DNA of 64,000 nt, from positions 1,240,001 to 1,304,000 of the forward strand of contig JARFXM010000008.1 in the NCBI GenBank assembly GCA_029532625.1, written 5' to 3'. The first letter of the stretch is position 1. Each line of letters opens with the position of its first letter. The notes beneath the pieces were generated by a model. It did no database searches, was not told the origin of the DNA, and saw only the letters and a program-made list of their open reading frames with translations. Origin of the DNA: Lomentospora prolificans. Its lineage: Eukaryota; Ascomycota; Sordariomycetes; Microascales; Microascaceae. The translations under genes and the position numbers were made by a program. This document shows positions 12,760 through 25,685 of this stretch, piece after piece.

Positions 12760-15191
12760 CCAAGGCTTTCCGCCCATCGATACGGGGGTTTCAGCCTACC
12801 ACAGCTAGCCGTGGGTAAGAAAGGGCAGGGGCGGCGCTTTGCCGTTTGGTGTGAGGGAGCCGTCGTTGCCCTGGTGGTGCGTTTATATATACTCATGTTT
12901 TGTCAAGAAGTGTGAATATATATAACGGCCTTTGCAAGCCCCCGGGGGCTGGGATCTCTTCGATTGCGGCGGAACCTTTTGTACTCTGCTCCTCTTCTCT
13001 CTCGCACCACGCTAATGACTTATGATCCTTCGTATCCTTCCGTTCCATTCTTTTCTTAGTATCCTTACCCGGAATTCCCTACATAGTTCAGGTTGATTTC
13101 AACCTTCTCCCCTTTTTCATTGCCTCTGCACATTGGAGCTGTGATCACGGACAAGCCCTTTGACCTTTCATTTCCTAGTCGCACATGAGCACCGGCGTTT
13201 ACCATAACCTGACTATATACATCCTTGTACACTAAGCGGAAGTTCTTGTGTCTTTTTTTTTATTCTATCTTCTCTCTCCTTGTACAACCGTTAATTGCCT
13301 ACCCTCAAGAGCGGCCACCAATATACCCTTTAGCAAACCATGCATATCATTAGAGAACCATTCGCACCTCCCAATCTCTAGATAGGCCTGAACCTATCCA
13401 TTCCCCTCTTGTACCTTGTTTTATGCCGGGTTCTACCTTTTTTTGTATATTCCCTCTCTATTTAGTTCACTGAGAACTAGGGCGAACTTCCTAGATATCT
13501 GGCTTCGTGGATGCCACCCAGGAGCAGTGCTCATTTTCAACTCGAGTCGCCTCGCCTCAATGCTGACAAAGGTCTGAACAGAGGTTGATATTCTGCAAAC
13601 AGGAGAGAATTCGTTAAAGCCACGGGCTCGTGTAACAGTCTTCTTACTACTATAAGCGAGCGAAACGAGAAGAAAAGAGCGAGACTCCTAGCAGCCTTCG
13701 GCTTCGACACCTACCTTGCCCAACTGCTGCCGTCGTTAGGCATTCTTCACTCGTCGCTGTCGCACCGCGCGATGCTAGATTAAGAGCGACAAAACGTACT
13801 GGCTTGAGACGTGTGGATTGTGATTTTAATGAGGCTATACATACACTTGCAAGAGGGCTCAACTCGGTCGTCTAAATCCGGGTCGAGACGAATAGAAATT
13901 ATTGCTAAGAAACAACAGCAGACACGAGTTAACAAAAGAGAGCATTCGACCGTTGTTTTCATGTAAAGAGATGGCCTTTTCGCGCCGGACCCAGCAACAA
14001 GCTACCAACATGGAACCCCCATTATCTACCATAAAACCGTCGAGTTTGATACAGAAAAGCCCAACAAGGCAAAGGGGACTGTGGTATCCAAGAAAAAAAA
14101 ATCAAGCCAAAGCCTGATTTTCCCCGCCGCCTAAAATAAAAAAAAATCCCGAGGACATAATCGACCTTGATTTCCTAGACGCCGTTCGAGGGGACGGGGG
14201 TGTAAGGCTCGGCACAAAGACCGAGGAAAGTATGAAAGGCGAGACAAAGTGAATAAAGTCGGAACCGAAGCGAGCAAGGGGACGAGGACCCTGCGGAGAG
14301 ACGAGGATGAAGACTAGATATACCGCCGTGACAAATAGAGCTGTCTCGCAAGTCGAGGATGAGAAAGATGTTATTTTCCTTGCCATTCCCCTAACCAAGA
14401 GACCCTCTAAATCCATTAAGATCCGCCGAGTTGTGCCATCATCATCATATCTCATCACAAGGGAGCTGGAAACGAATATGTCATTCAGTATTCGGGCCAG
14501 TCGAGGACCTGCCAGGGGCCACGCCGGGAAAGCGCGAGTGGCTTGATCGTTGTGACCAGCTTGGAGGCGGCTACCAGCAAGTTGTTACTGACGTAGTGTC
14601 CTCATATTGCGCCGTTGAATCGTGATCCGAGCGACTTGACAGCGGGTTAGAAGACAACTCTGGGCCCGATACTTCAAACGCTTCCGAATTGGATGGGTGC
14701 GACAAAGACCGCGCTGAAATCACCCCAGGAATCGACAGCCACGACCGCTCGAGGCTGTTATTCAACTATGTGCTAGTCGGACTATCGTGTCTTGTCGTAG
14801 TCTCAATGGCAGCGTTTGAGCCGAGAGTTGGAGGCAGGTGCCACAAGGGGAGGAAGAGAATATTTCCCAAGGCACCATAGGCTACCCCGAGCCATCGGAT
14901 GTACGGGCTGCTTCTGATACACACGCACCAGACAAGCGGCCCCGGCGGACACTATGGCATGCCGAATAGAAAGTAAGAGGTCAAAAAAAAATAATGTCAA
15001 ACGACAAGCAAGAAGTATTATGGGAATCGCAGAAATGGCCTTCCCAATGAGCTGGCAACGCAAGGCAATTCCCAAGAACTAGGTCCTATCAGGGTCCATG
15101 GTGCTAGTCCCCTCCGCCGTCACAAAAAAAAAAAAAAAAAAAAAAAGAAGCCTAAGCTGAGACAAAGTGGGGTGTTTCACGTAAAGTCTGC
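12760..15191. other. Intergenic region between convergent genes, with a 23-base A tract
   Basis: This stretch separates the 3' ends of the kinase (+) and the 421-residue protein (-). The first 700 bases are T/C-rich and probably hold the kinase 3' UTR. A run of 23 A lies at 15124-15146, 46 bases past the stop of the minus-strand gene. I see no coding exon in between; the open frames at 14102-14458 and 14803-15075 lack codon bias. Confidence 0.6.
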
Positions 15192-16624
15192 TTAAGAGTG
15201 GAACAAATCCCAGGCCCTTTCGCATAACCGCAAGAATTCCTCGCGCTTAGCTCGTTGGGTCTCAGGGCTGTCACGACCGTAGCCAAAAGGCCCGGGTCTG
15301 CGAGTGGCAGGACCGTTCCCGAGGGGAGGGCTGTGTCCTTCTTCGTACTCGGCTCGGGTTCGGCGCTTAGAACTGCGGCTGGCGTCGGTGGGTGCTCTGT
15401 TTCCGGCATGGGGGGAAGGGGGAGTTGGTGGCTGGTGGCCTCCGTAGTGGACTAACTTTGGCAATAATTCTGGGCGCCCTCCTGCGAGTTCTGCCTGTGC
15501 CTCCTCCGCCGACTTGTATTCTCTAGGGCGGGCCGAGGACGGGGCCTGCGGTGGTGGAGGGGGTGGGTGTCCGGGCGAGGCCAAAGGACCCCTCGCGCTG
15601 TGCTGGGCGGGATAGAGGTTGTGGCCAGCCGACTCGGGCGGGGGAGGGAGACCTTGACCGAAAACATCGTGGATGGGGGGCAGACGGTTGTTGGTCTGGT
15701 TCGCTGGAACGTGGTGGATGTGGGACGTGTTGGAGAGCTTGGAAGGTTGGTTGGTGATGTGCCTGGTTAGCGGGTGAGGGTTGTGCATGCCAGTGAACGT
15801 CTGGTTAAGGGGAGCGGATTGAATGACGCGCTCGTTAGCGAACTGCTCGTGGGAGGGCGCAACAATCGAAAGCCCTGGGGGGGCTTTATTCCTTCGCGAC
15901 ATGCCGGGAGTTTTGGCTGAGAAGTTGTCGCCCTTGTCGCCGGGGCCGTCACCCTTGGCGGACTGTTGCTGTAACCTGGCCTCGATGATGTGGCGCTGCT
16001 GTTCTCGGACGGACATGCTGCGCTGGAGCTGCTCCTTCATTACCGGGTCTTGTGTCACGAAGCCGGGAGAAAGACAAGCGAGGCCGACTTCTTGGATTCC
16101 GAGGTTGTCTCTCGCGGTCAGAGGCCGAGCGGAGCCTCCATGGTTCGAATGACCACCCTTAGACAGATCAAGCTTTCGGGGGCGATGGCGAGGAGCAGGG
16201 ATATCTGGCGAGCCAGGCTCCTTCTTCACGACGATCGAGGGCATACCGCCGGATCTGGAACTAAACCGCACGAATGAAAATGTTTTAGCACAATGCTCTA
16301 ACGGGCGCGTGGGTGGTCGACGCCACGCTAAAAATCGACGCCCAACGCGACGCGAAATTGGATAAATGAAATGACCACGATGGAGAGCGAAGGAAAAAGG
16401 GGGAAAGGGTAGGCGGGAGAAACATACGCGCTGGGAGGAGATGATTTGGCGGCAGTGGGCCCTCTGGGGCTGCGAGATCCTCTTCGGTGCTGAGTGGGTT
16501 TGGCGGTTGTGCGCTGCGCGGAGGGTGACTGTTGGGAGGAGGGCTTAGCTGGGTGGGCGTCTGAAGAAAAAGACGGCCTGTCGTGAGGGGCCGGTGATGG
16601 AGCCATGGCGATGGCGGCACTCAT
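15192..16624 (-). CDS. Disordered, probably nuclear protein with a phospho-dependent SUMO motif
   Basis: Minus-strand exons 16624-16428 and 16260-15192 join over a 167-base intron (GTATGT...TTTAG) to give 421 residues. I do not recognise the family. The protein is Pro/Ser/His-rich and largely disordered. Two segments look conserved and folded: residues about 105-150, a Gln/Arg-rich amphipathic stretch around MKEQLQRSMSVREQQRHI, and the very C-terminus REEFLRLCERAWDLFHS, likely a short helix. VKKEPGSP at residues 77-84 fits the PsiKxExxSP phosphorylation-dependent sumoylation motif, and clusters such as SSKRRTR could act as nuclear signals, so a transcription or chromatin role is plausible but unproven. 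A minus-strand leader without ATG extends at least 1.6 kb upstream apart from a few early ATGs. Confidence 0.75.
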
Positions 16625-18560
16625 ACTGGATTCGAGGAAAACTGGGTATTGAAAAGAGGCGAGGGTGGGAATGCGGGTGATTTTTGAGAGGAACGGCAAG
16701 AGTGTTTGGCGCGGGAGCCAAGGCGTGCCTCAGGGTTGGATTCTCAGGATTTGATCAAGCCCGATGTTACAGGGACTTGGGCCCCTTGCTCGCTAAGGGG
16801 TTCGTTCTCCTCCTTTTCCCGGTCGGGTAAGCAACAATAACAATTTTGCGGCGGCTATTCAGCAGCACAGTGCATGCAGAAGAGACTCGCAGCCGTTTCC
16901 GGACTTTGCTCGCCGACGACAACGTGGGAGTGTGATGGCCGAGGATTCGCACCGAGAATGAAAGTAATTAAGAGAGGAAGGAATAAAAAAGAGTCCCAGG
17001 TCTGGAATTTTTGCGAATTGAAATGCGATACTGGATTTCCCGCCTATGTCTCGGATGGCCCCGCGATCAAATTATGAGGTGAGCGCGAATTGGAAGGGTG
17101 TGATGGTCGAAGGCTTATCTTCGACTCCGGTGGACCATGAAGCAAGAATGGCCGGATTCGGGAGCCTAGTGCAGTCTCGTACTGTACTGGTAGGCAGGCA
17201 AGCATGCACCGGGTTGTGGGGAACGCGGTCCAATTTTGACGCTCGTGCGCTGCGATGAAAAAGAGAACCGAGTTGAGTCGACAAATGGGCGTCGAGAACG
17301 CTGATGGAACGAACCACTTGGTCGATGTGGCCAACGGAGCGCAAGTGTCCCAAACCAAAACGAGACCCGGGTGGGAAGATATATGTATCTCTAATATAAT
17401 GAAACTGCTTTGCGTCGTCTCGATTGCAGGCGAGAGATAAAAGGCTAATAAAAATACCTTGCTGGCAAGCCGAAAAGAAGGGTCCCGAGTAAGCCTGGGG
17501 GGAAAAATGAAGCAGAGACTGAGCGAGGGAAAAAAAAAGCAATGGAATGCAGCCTGTCAACGAGCGAGGTGGCAAAACAGGGGCGACGCTGATTCGCAAG
17601 TGCAGTAACCACTATTAATTGTCCTGCAGATGTGAGGTTGATGGTCCAATTTGAATCAGTCCCAGCGTTCAATGCTGTTCTCCGGCTTTGACCTTTTATT
17701 TTCCCTTGTTGGTTATTGGTGTGTCGGTCGACTGCGTTCCGTTCCGTCCAGAGAAGAGCAAGGGGCAAGCTGTCGAAGGTCCTAGGGGACGAGGCTGTCG
17801 AGAATGGAGAAGCGGGCAAAAGAAAGAAGAGCACAGGTGTAAGTTGTGAGTTTGGCCGACGGGGTGGGAAAGACGTATATAAGATTCCACGACGAAATAA
17901 AAAGGGACACGGAGAGTTTAAGGCTCTCGATGCGTCGTCTTGCTTCGCTCTGCTCTGGCGTCGCACGCTTGGTTGCTTCCTTCTCGAGGCGTGGAATAGT
18001 TAATACTTTTGATACTTCTACACCAGGACAGGTACCAATTGAGTTCTCTTGGCTACGTGGATGGAGACTAGATACTGCAGTGTACTTGGCGCACTTCCCA
18101 CACCTCCGCCTTGAAGGAGGGGCAGTTGAGACGGGCGGGTGGTGGTTTGGTGTCGTTTTTATTATCCAGGGGGTAGAGAGGGGGTGATTGAGGGGGAAAG
18201 AGAGAGCGTGGGAGGGGTGGGAGCACGGCGGTGGCACATGTCCTGTAGAGTAGCATCGAAGCCCGCACCTCGAGGAAAAGGGTGAAGGACGGGGAAAACG
18301 GGGTCGAGGAGCCTGGCTAGGGGCCTGGCGACTGGACAGGGGGAAGTCGAGTTACTCAGCCAGCCAGCTGGCCATTGAGGAGAACAAAGAACCTGAAGCG
18401 GGCACAGAAGGGGAGAGGAATACGGAGGGCGCCAGCATCCTCCACTGACTCCGGGGTATGAGGGAAGGATGGAACTTGAAGGTAACAGAACGGTCGGGCT
18501 AGGCAAGGGTCGGGTTGTATGGTACTGTATTTGGTACGTTAGGTACCCGGCCAGCAGGGG
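16625..18560 (-). promoter_or_regulatory. Probable AUG-poor 5' leader of the 421-residue protein gene
   Basis: Upstream of the ATG at 16624 the minus strand is pyrimidine-rich. Between about 17171 and 18235 (about 1.06 kb) there is no minus-strand ATG at all, while ATG is frequent on the plus strand of the same DNA. This asymmetry points to a long transcribed leader, perhaps with introns. ATGs reappear at 18236 and beyond, which may mark the promoter side. Confidence 0.45.
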
Positions 18561-21500
18561 TTTTGTGTCTGATGTTTAGAAGGTCTCTGGTTTGCTCCGT
18601 CCAGAAGGATGAGTACCGAGTAGAGTTCCATGATTCACATTTCGATCTATTCCCTTCTGCTTGACATCGACAGGCAATCCGGGCTGCGATATTAATACAA
18701 CTCGTGTATCGAGGAAGAGGGAGGAGAGAAAAGCCTTTGTGCTTCGTGCCTCGGAAGCCTCAATCAAGAATGAGGAGACACTTGTGTGTTTTAGTTCAGA
18801 GGCAGCGTTTTTCCGGCATCAATCCTCGTCTGGCTCTCTTCCAGACAGGACATGGCTAATACTTGTAGATAGTAGGGGCCTGCCGACGACGTGCTGGCCC
18901 ATCCATGTGGACCACCCCTGATTACACTCTAAACCCATCCCTGTGTCTCGACTCCTGGTACGAAGTATTAACCAACATCACGCACACACTTTCCACTCCC
19001 AGTTCCAGCAACCAGCGTGTTACAGTTCAGTGGCTGGTATGACCTCGTCTGGCCTTCACTTCAGAGCCGCGCCAGTGTACATACCCCACGCATCGACGAC
19101 TTGTCTCGATCCAAGCTCAGATCTTTCAGGTATAGGACAGATCCTGGGGACTGTGAGACCAAGTATGGCGTTGAGGCATGTCCGTAGTTGCTGCATTCTC
19201 TGGTCGTCGCTTTCAAGCTGCTAGTTTGGGTTTCGTTGCGTTCCTGTACGGAGTGATAATCGATTATTTTCCCCTCCTCCCGGGTGTCAGTGACTGATCC
19301 TTAATTAACATTCGTGTCGCGTTTTACATGGTAGCTCAGGGTCCGTTCCGAGTTTTTAGTGACATTACGGACAATCACTGCTGGCTTGAAATGCAAACTG
19401 GCAGCGCACCAACCCACTTTCTGAGTTTATTCCTCACTGGGCTCTCCCGCTTCCTGACATCCAACCCCCTTGCTCTTCGAGTGTACCCATTATAGTTGGG
19501 GAGGATGGCCGTGCATGCGATCAATGCTCCGTGAGGGAGGTTAGCGGTGTTCGGCTAGAGCCCTTCGAGAATTGGGGATCTATCCATGGCGACAAGGCTG
19601 CTTGTAATAAGGTTGTAAGCCACTTATGGAAATAACTACAAGGCCTTATGTCAAGCTTGCTTCGAATCGTGACATCAAGTAGCCAGGCCTTTTCCATTCT
19701 ATTTTGTCTGACGCCACCGTCTCCAGTCCATCAGAAGAAAAGAAAAGAAAGGAGGAGGAGGAGAAGAAGAAAGCAAACCCCCACAGTCCCAATTGCCTTG
19801 CCAGCCATCATTGATACATGTGGACGAGGGGCGTGAGGGATAACACATCTCAAGTGGGGATGCACCATGATTTTCCGCCTTGGTTCGTTTCAACCTCTGT
19901 CGACTTCCAGCAGACAAAACGTACGCCATGCCAAACTCGTCAAGCCAGCAAAAGAGGCCCACATGTGCCGCGGACCGGCAACCTTAACACGTTTACTAAT
20001 AAGCGGAAACCATCGCGGCGAAGCAGTGACCGACCACCCCTGGTCCGTCTGCCCCTTCATTGTTTTGGCCTGGCAAGCCGTTGAAGCAGGTGGACAGACC
20101 GAGTCGATGACGAGAGGACTGGGATTCTTCTTCATTCCCATCTAATCTGCCGAGCCCCTGGTGTGGGGTATTATGGAAGGATATTTCACAAGTGGTGCCG
20201 GACTGGGGAGGTAGAGCAGACGAGGAGAATTTCAATATGCCAAAACCTCATTTCGAGTTAATGCCCGGGTATATATGAATGCATGTTTGAGCGATCAATG
20301 GAGCCAGAGAAATTCTCCATGAAGTAAAGAGCAGAGGTACTATACTCTGGACTCTGCATCCCTCCCCACAAATGCTCAAAGTCTCGGCAATCCTGGTTAA
20401 ACGAAAGGGAGATCGCGGCGGTGAAGAGTTATCTGGATCCAAAAACTACATTCGCATTGATGTATACGAGAACAACGGGACTGGTGCATCGAATGCTTTA
20501 AAGATCGAGCGGGACGATCGACCTCGTCGGCCGGGGGGTAATATGTAGGTAGTGTATTGCGGTTCCGTCTTGACGAGTGGAGAAAGAGCAACGGTTTTCC
20601 ATCTCATCATCTGCGATTTAACACGAGAACTCAACATTCCGTGTTCACGGACGGCGCGAAAGGGCATTGCGATCGATCCATTAACGAGAGTCTGGTGGCG
20701 GTGGCCGCCTCCAGGTGCCGCCAATTATATCCCACCATCCCACGGTGGATGTCGGGCGTCGCCCGTACACTCACCTGAATTGCCAAATTCCCAAGTGCCA
20801 CCAAACAGGAACGGCAGTATGGGGAAGAAACCGAAAAAGAAACAGAGAAAAAAGAAAAGGCGTATACGAAGTATTAAAGTCCCAATATATCTGACGAGAG
20901 GAAAGATTGCACGGTATTCGTGCCTGTCGATAGAGTGCGTCTGAAAAAACCGGATGATTCAATGCTACTCTCAAGCCGTGCGCCCTGGCCGTCTGGAGCT
21001 GTGCTGTCGCATCTCGCTTCTAAGAATAGGCAAAGAATGTGGCAATATAATCAATCTGGAGAACCCGACGATTGGGAGGGGTTGAGGACTGGTAGATTCC
21101 TGTACGAAATTCAATATTTTAATATACCAGTTGATCGAAAGCAGCCATCCATCTCGTTTATTTCTTGCTTCTCACACGCTCTTGTGCCCCTTCCCACCAA
21201 ATCGGTGCCGGACCGAACAGGTTCCGTTTTACGGGGGACTCGAGGAAGGAGGAAGAACACCCTCGATGGCGGTCTTAATTACAGCAACATACTGGAGGGC
21301 TTACCAGACGGCGGAAGAAAATCACAATGTGATCGCCAGCTAGACTGGTATCAATACTCAGCGACTGAAAGCTTCTATTGATTTAGCACGCAACTGGTCA
21401 TCACAGGTCGAGTACTTGGGACGCAGCCGAAAGAGTGCGTTGTGCACTCTGCTCTGGATGGTCCATGGTGCCGTTCAGGTGGCAGCCCATTTGGCCAACC

Positions 21501-24350
21501 TGAAACCAAACCAGCCTTGGTCGATTCGCTGTCGGGCTCCTTTTGCGCCTCCCGCTGGCAACACGCCCCCCTTTTCCCTTGCCTTACCCTCTCCCTGCGA
21601 CCCCAACCCACAGGTCCACTCATTCTCCCTTGCTTGCCACTCCCACACATTCACTTGCACCCCTCAACCCCATCTCGCTCTCCGTCAATCAGCCTATCGC
21701 CCCATTGGGCCCTCCACCCCTTCTGTCAGGTTGGGCTCCGCCGCCAATAGCTTTTCTGATTCCGGCTGCTTGTCAGCAGCTTGGGCGACCCGACGCGGAT
21801 CACGACATCCCCAAACCTCGTATCCTCGGGACCGGCCAGGAACCGACTTGTTGAATTCTTGGACGGAATCTTGATGTATACTTTCGTACTAGTGGTAGAA
21901 TTTTGTCGCAGAAAGACCCGTCAATGATCAGTTACCCGCGCTAGCCACTGGTAATCGCCGATTGATCACCGACTTTGCCGCCCGTCGAACTGGGTACGCT
22001 TGCAAGTCTTAGTGGATGATGTATGGTCGCACCAACAATGGGTTTCTGTCTCCATAATAAGATATTCTGTCAAACCATCCGACCGGAGTGTGATCACGGG
22101 TGGACTATGTTTTTTTTTTCTGCTTTGGCAATCCTTTTCAATATTCGACGCCTTGAATTCCTGGCGCGACGAATAGCGTCCTCGGTCTACCTTTGGCCTC
22201 CTTCCCAAAGCCAACGGCAAGTCGGCTGACCTCGAAACCCTCCACTTCGCTCTCGTCCCTGCGTGGTCCTGGCTAGGCGGTTGGGAGCAAGAAGTATAAG
22301 GATATTGGGTCTAAGGAGCGCTGGCCCACATTGGAATAGGTGTGCGCCGGCAGAAAGTTGGTGCATCAGTTTTTACAGATCTCGTTTGTTAGCTGCCAAA
22401 GGTTCTAGGCGGGCCCTTTGGCTTTTCGCATCATCTTGTCTTGTGCGCTAGCTCCAAAACCGCTAATAAAGAGATGCGCGGAATGAGGGTAGTGGCGAAG
22501 CCACAATGACACTGGCTGATGCTTGGATCTCCCCCACTGTAACCCACTCTCGATTGCGTCTCATAAATTGTATCGTCATTTGAGGCTGCTAACTGATCTC
22601 TTATGCATCACCGTTGGGCGCATAGACGTTCATCTCATGACAGCGCAAGCAGGAGAGGTCGCGGTCGGTTCCACAAAGGCCGGCCGAGGTCTCGGGGCGA
22701 TCCACTGGGAGCAATCACCGGACACGAAAGAAAGCGGATTGAGCGAACATGGGCCATCCGAGAGATGCGTGGCAGGTGTGGCTTGAAATGGATCGTTCTG
22801 AGACCTGGTCATAAGCCCCAGTCCCAGGCATTATGTGCGAGACATGGAACGCACACTCCGAAAATGAACTGAAGATGAGGTCAGGCTGTGACAGGGCAAG
22901 CTGAGGCTCACTAGAACCCCAGACGATCTACACTTCGAACGTCCGCAGCTGTTTCTTTTCCCCGTCGGTGCGGGTACGGCACGGGATGACGGACCCACGG
23001 CTGTATGCTTTGAGCACGCAGTTCTACTTTCGGATGCGTCACTTCGCGACGACAGAGGGAAAGAGTTGTTGACGAGCTTTGCTAACTTTACTAGATAATG
23101 GGCTAAACGATCTCGGTGCGCGGTTGCGCCAAGCCAAGGTTATTTTATTTCTATAGGTGCCTATTCGAGGAACCGCAGACGCGAGTAACCACTCGGTTGC
23201 GGAATCGACCAAGGAAAAAAAAATGAAAGGAAAAAAAAAAACGAAAAAAAAAAAAAGACCACGTCCCTGGAATTCCCAGCCAGATCAAGAGTGAGCCAAT
23301 GCCTCATGGAGTCCTGCGAAACGCTAACACAAAACAGGATAGAGTCTGGAAGAAGGAAGGGACCCAAGTCCTGATCAACGGTGTTTGAGACCCTGGGATT
23401 GGCCCAATCACAGCCTTCAGCAGTGACAGTGACATGAAACATGGTGGGCGGCCAACGCCCAATCACCATCCTCAGAGTCATCGCAGGAGAGTCGGGCTCT
23501 TCGATGTTGCTACCCATTGTCCGACTCTCCGTGCAGCGAGTACCAATGCCATTGAATCGAGCAGCCGAGTGGGAGACGCCATATCCTCCGGGCACCTGTA
23601 CTGACAAGGCGCAAACGTTGCTTTCGCTACCGCCGCTTTGACCAGCCAGCCTCTCTGTTCAAGGATCCGCCCATGGAATCGTCTGTTTGTGCGCGCGCAT
23701 CATCTGGTATCTGTTGTCAAGGGCTTGGAGGTCTTGCCCGGTGCTGATCCCCCAATGTTACGTTGGAACGGACGAGTGTTTTCTTTTTCTTGTTTTTTGT
23801 CGCGTTCGAGTTCGGATATTCGTACACCCGTGATTTCTATCCGACTGTAACTCTCACATCAAAGAAACTTACCGGGTTAAAGATTTCAGAAGGCTGTCAG
23901 GATTGGTGACACTTTTCGTTACAATACTGTCTCTCAAAACGCCCATCTGTTTCTGCTCCGAGTGTATCATCAAACAACAAGTCTCTCGTATCAGCTCGGC
24001 GAAATTTTTTTTTTGTTGCGCTCCATATTTCCTCGGCAACACCCTCCAAAACACGTTGAAAATCCTCCGTGGCAAAACGGAGTGGTTGGATGCAAGTGCG
24101 GCGAGTTTGCATATCGCACCGGCTTTGCGATTTGTTCTCTCGGCCCCCTTCGGCGGCTCCTCTCGTACCTTTGTTCCTTTGTAGTTGTAGGACACCCACC
24201 ATCTTCTCCTTTCTGTTCTGCAGGTTGACGCCCATCTTGGTTCTATTGATTTTCCTTTCGGGTGACTCTTTGGAGGAAAGATATCTTTTGGTACCTTTTC
24301 GTGATCCCCGTGTGGCGACTCGGAACCGCCTGGCAGCGCCCTCGACAACT
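18561..24350. other. Gene-free region with short low-complexity tracts
   Basis: No supported gene in 5.8 kb. Visible tracts: GGA/GAA-rich DNA near 19735-19775, A/G-rich DNA near 20820-20860, a C-rich plus-strand stretch at about 21540-21720, poly-A blocks at 23214-23258 and a pyrimidine-rich plus-strand stretch at about 23940-24300. Several frames of 100-175 codons occur in these skewed tracts but lack splice logic, codon bias and recognisable motifs. Confidence 0.55.
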
Positions 24351-24353
24351 TAC

Positions 24354-24478
24354 AATAGATGCAGTGGGGGTCTGGCGTCGCGCCATTGGACGGCACACTC
24401 GAGGCGGCCGCCCTTGGTAGGCTTCCCCCCGACGTAGTAATTCATGATGGCCTTGTGCATATTGATATCGAGACCGTA
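24354..24478 (-). pseudogene. Exon-like fragment of unknown gene
   Basis: On the minus strand, an acceptor-like TTTCAG is followed by about 42 codons with strong C/G third-position bias (start YGLDINMHKAIMNYYVGGKP), matching the codon use of real genes in this window and unlike the surrounding DNA. The frame closes at TAA 24356-24354, and the same bases form a good donor TT|GTAAGT, so it is either a last exon or an internal one. I could not find partner exons: the DNA between it and RPC19 (24480-24860) is mixed in frame. It may be the remnant of a decayed gene. Family unknown. Confidence 0.25.
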
Positions 24479-24911
24479 ACTGAAATTGAACATTGCGCAA
24501 CTTGAGATACTGTCCAGAGGCGATACTGGAATACAGGAAGTGCCATCAGTCGTCCCTTGTTAACTAGGTCATGTAATAATGGCGGGGTCCATGTCATGGT
24601 CTTATCCCACCATACGTCCATATCCACGTCGATATCGAGATCGAAGTGGAAGGACCAGCTGGCGGCAGCTGGGGTTCTCAATGCACTCGGCAAAATTCTT
24701 ACCACTTTTTTTTTTATCATTGAATAAGATGGAAGTTCTGACTGAATAAGACCTTTGGTTGGCGAATATTTGAAGAACCCACCGAACTCGATAATATTGA
24801 CTCCTCAAACCCATATACAGCCGTTTCTCACGACGTGCCGATAAGTCAACCTACGAAAAATCTGCCTTGATCTCATTTTTCCCCTCCAAAACCCATTCCC
24901 CGCCATTCAAT

Positions 24912-25521
24912 ATGCCTAGCTCCGTATCGGTTCAGCCTCAGGAGCATCAGGATGCTATCATGGAGGATGCGCCCCCTAGCGCACAGGTCAACAGCCAAGA
25001 GGCTGAGGAGGAGGCTGAGGAGGAGGCCATCCGAGTTAGGATCGTGAGTTCCACGTCCGTGACGTATTCCGATCCATTGATACGATTTGACTAACTCAAG
25101 TGGACAGCTGCCCGGCTCTGTTGATAATGCCGCTTCTTTTGAGATTCTTGACGAGGGACACACCCTTGGCAATGCTCTTCGCTGGGTTATCATGAAGAAG
25201 TATGGTTTATCCGTCTGTTGCAAGGGTATCTGAGCCTTTTCATGATGAACTAACGATGTGCCCCAAGCCCCGATGTAGAGTTTTGCGCCTATACTATTCC
25301 TCACCCCTCCGAAGCTAAGATGAACGTACGGATTCAGACATACGGTTTGTACCCCTTATTCCAATTTCAGGCCCTTGGCCTAGTTTTCCGTAATTCTAAC
25401 ATTTTCCGCAGAGGGCACTGCTGTCGATGCGCTACAAAAGGGCCTGAGGGACCTAGCTGACATCGCGGATGTCGTATCCGCCGAGTACACCAACAAGTTA
25501 GAAGCCTTCAAGTCATCGTAG
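24912..25521 (+). CDS. RPC19: RNA polymerases I and III shared subunit AC19
   Basis: Four exons (24912-25043, 25108-25199, 25268-25344, 25412-25521) give 136 residues, close to the yeast subunit. After an acidic, Glu-rich N-terminus come the alpha-like dimerisation motifs [16 protein letters not shown] and [15 protein letters not shown]; the Asn at the exon 2-3 join is restored only by the chosen splice sites. AC19 pairs with AC40 as the alpha-like heterodimer that nucleates assembly of RNA polymerases I and III in the nucleus. The gene ends 165 bases from the convergent NDUFA6 stop. Confidence 0.95.
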
Positions 25522-25685
25522 AGCGATGATGATGATTTCCTTGCGCAGTTTATCAGGTTTGCCGAGCTATAAGTTAGAGGCACATGGCGCACGAAAAGAG
25601 CATAGGAGACAGGCGTTCTAGGATTTGATGATTTTATTGTCAGGTTGTCTAATAGCATATGTACACGTTGGGACATTCGCCAACT

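Noticed and set aside
21416..21874. 152-codon open frame overlapping others in the same C-rich tract
   Set aside because: All three frames are open because of base skew; no motif, codon bias or splice structure.
23869..24396. 175-codon minus-strand frame
   Set aside because: Starts outside ATG context shared with the coding-like exon, crosses it in another frame and lacks codon bias.
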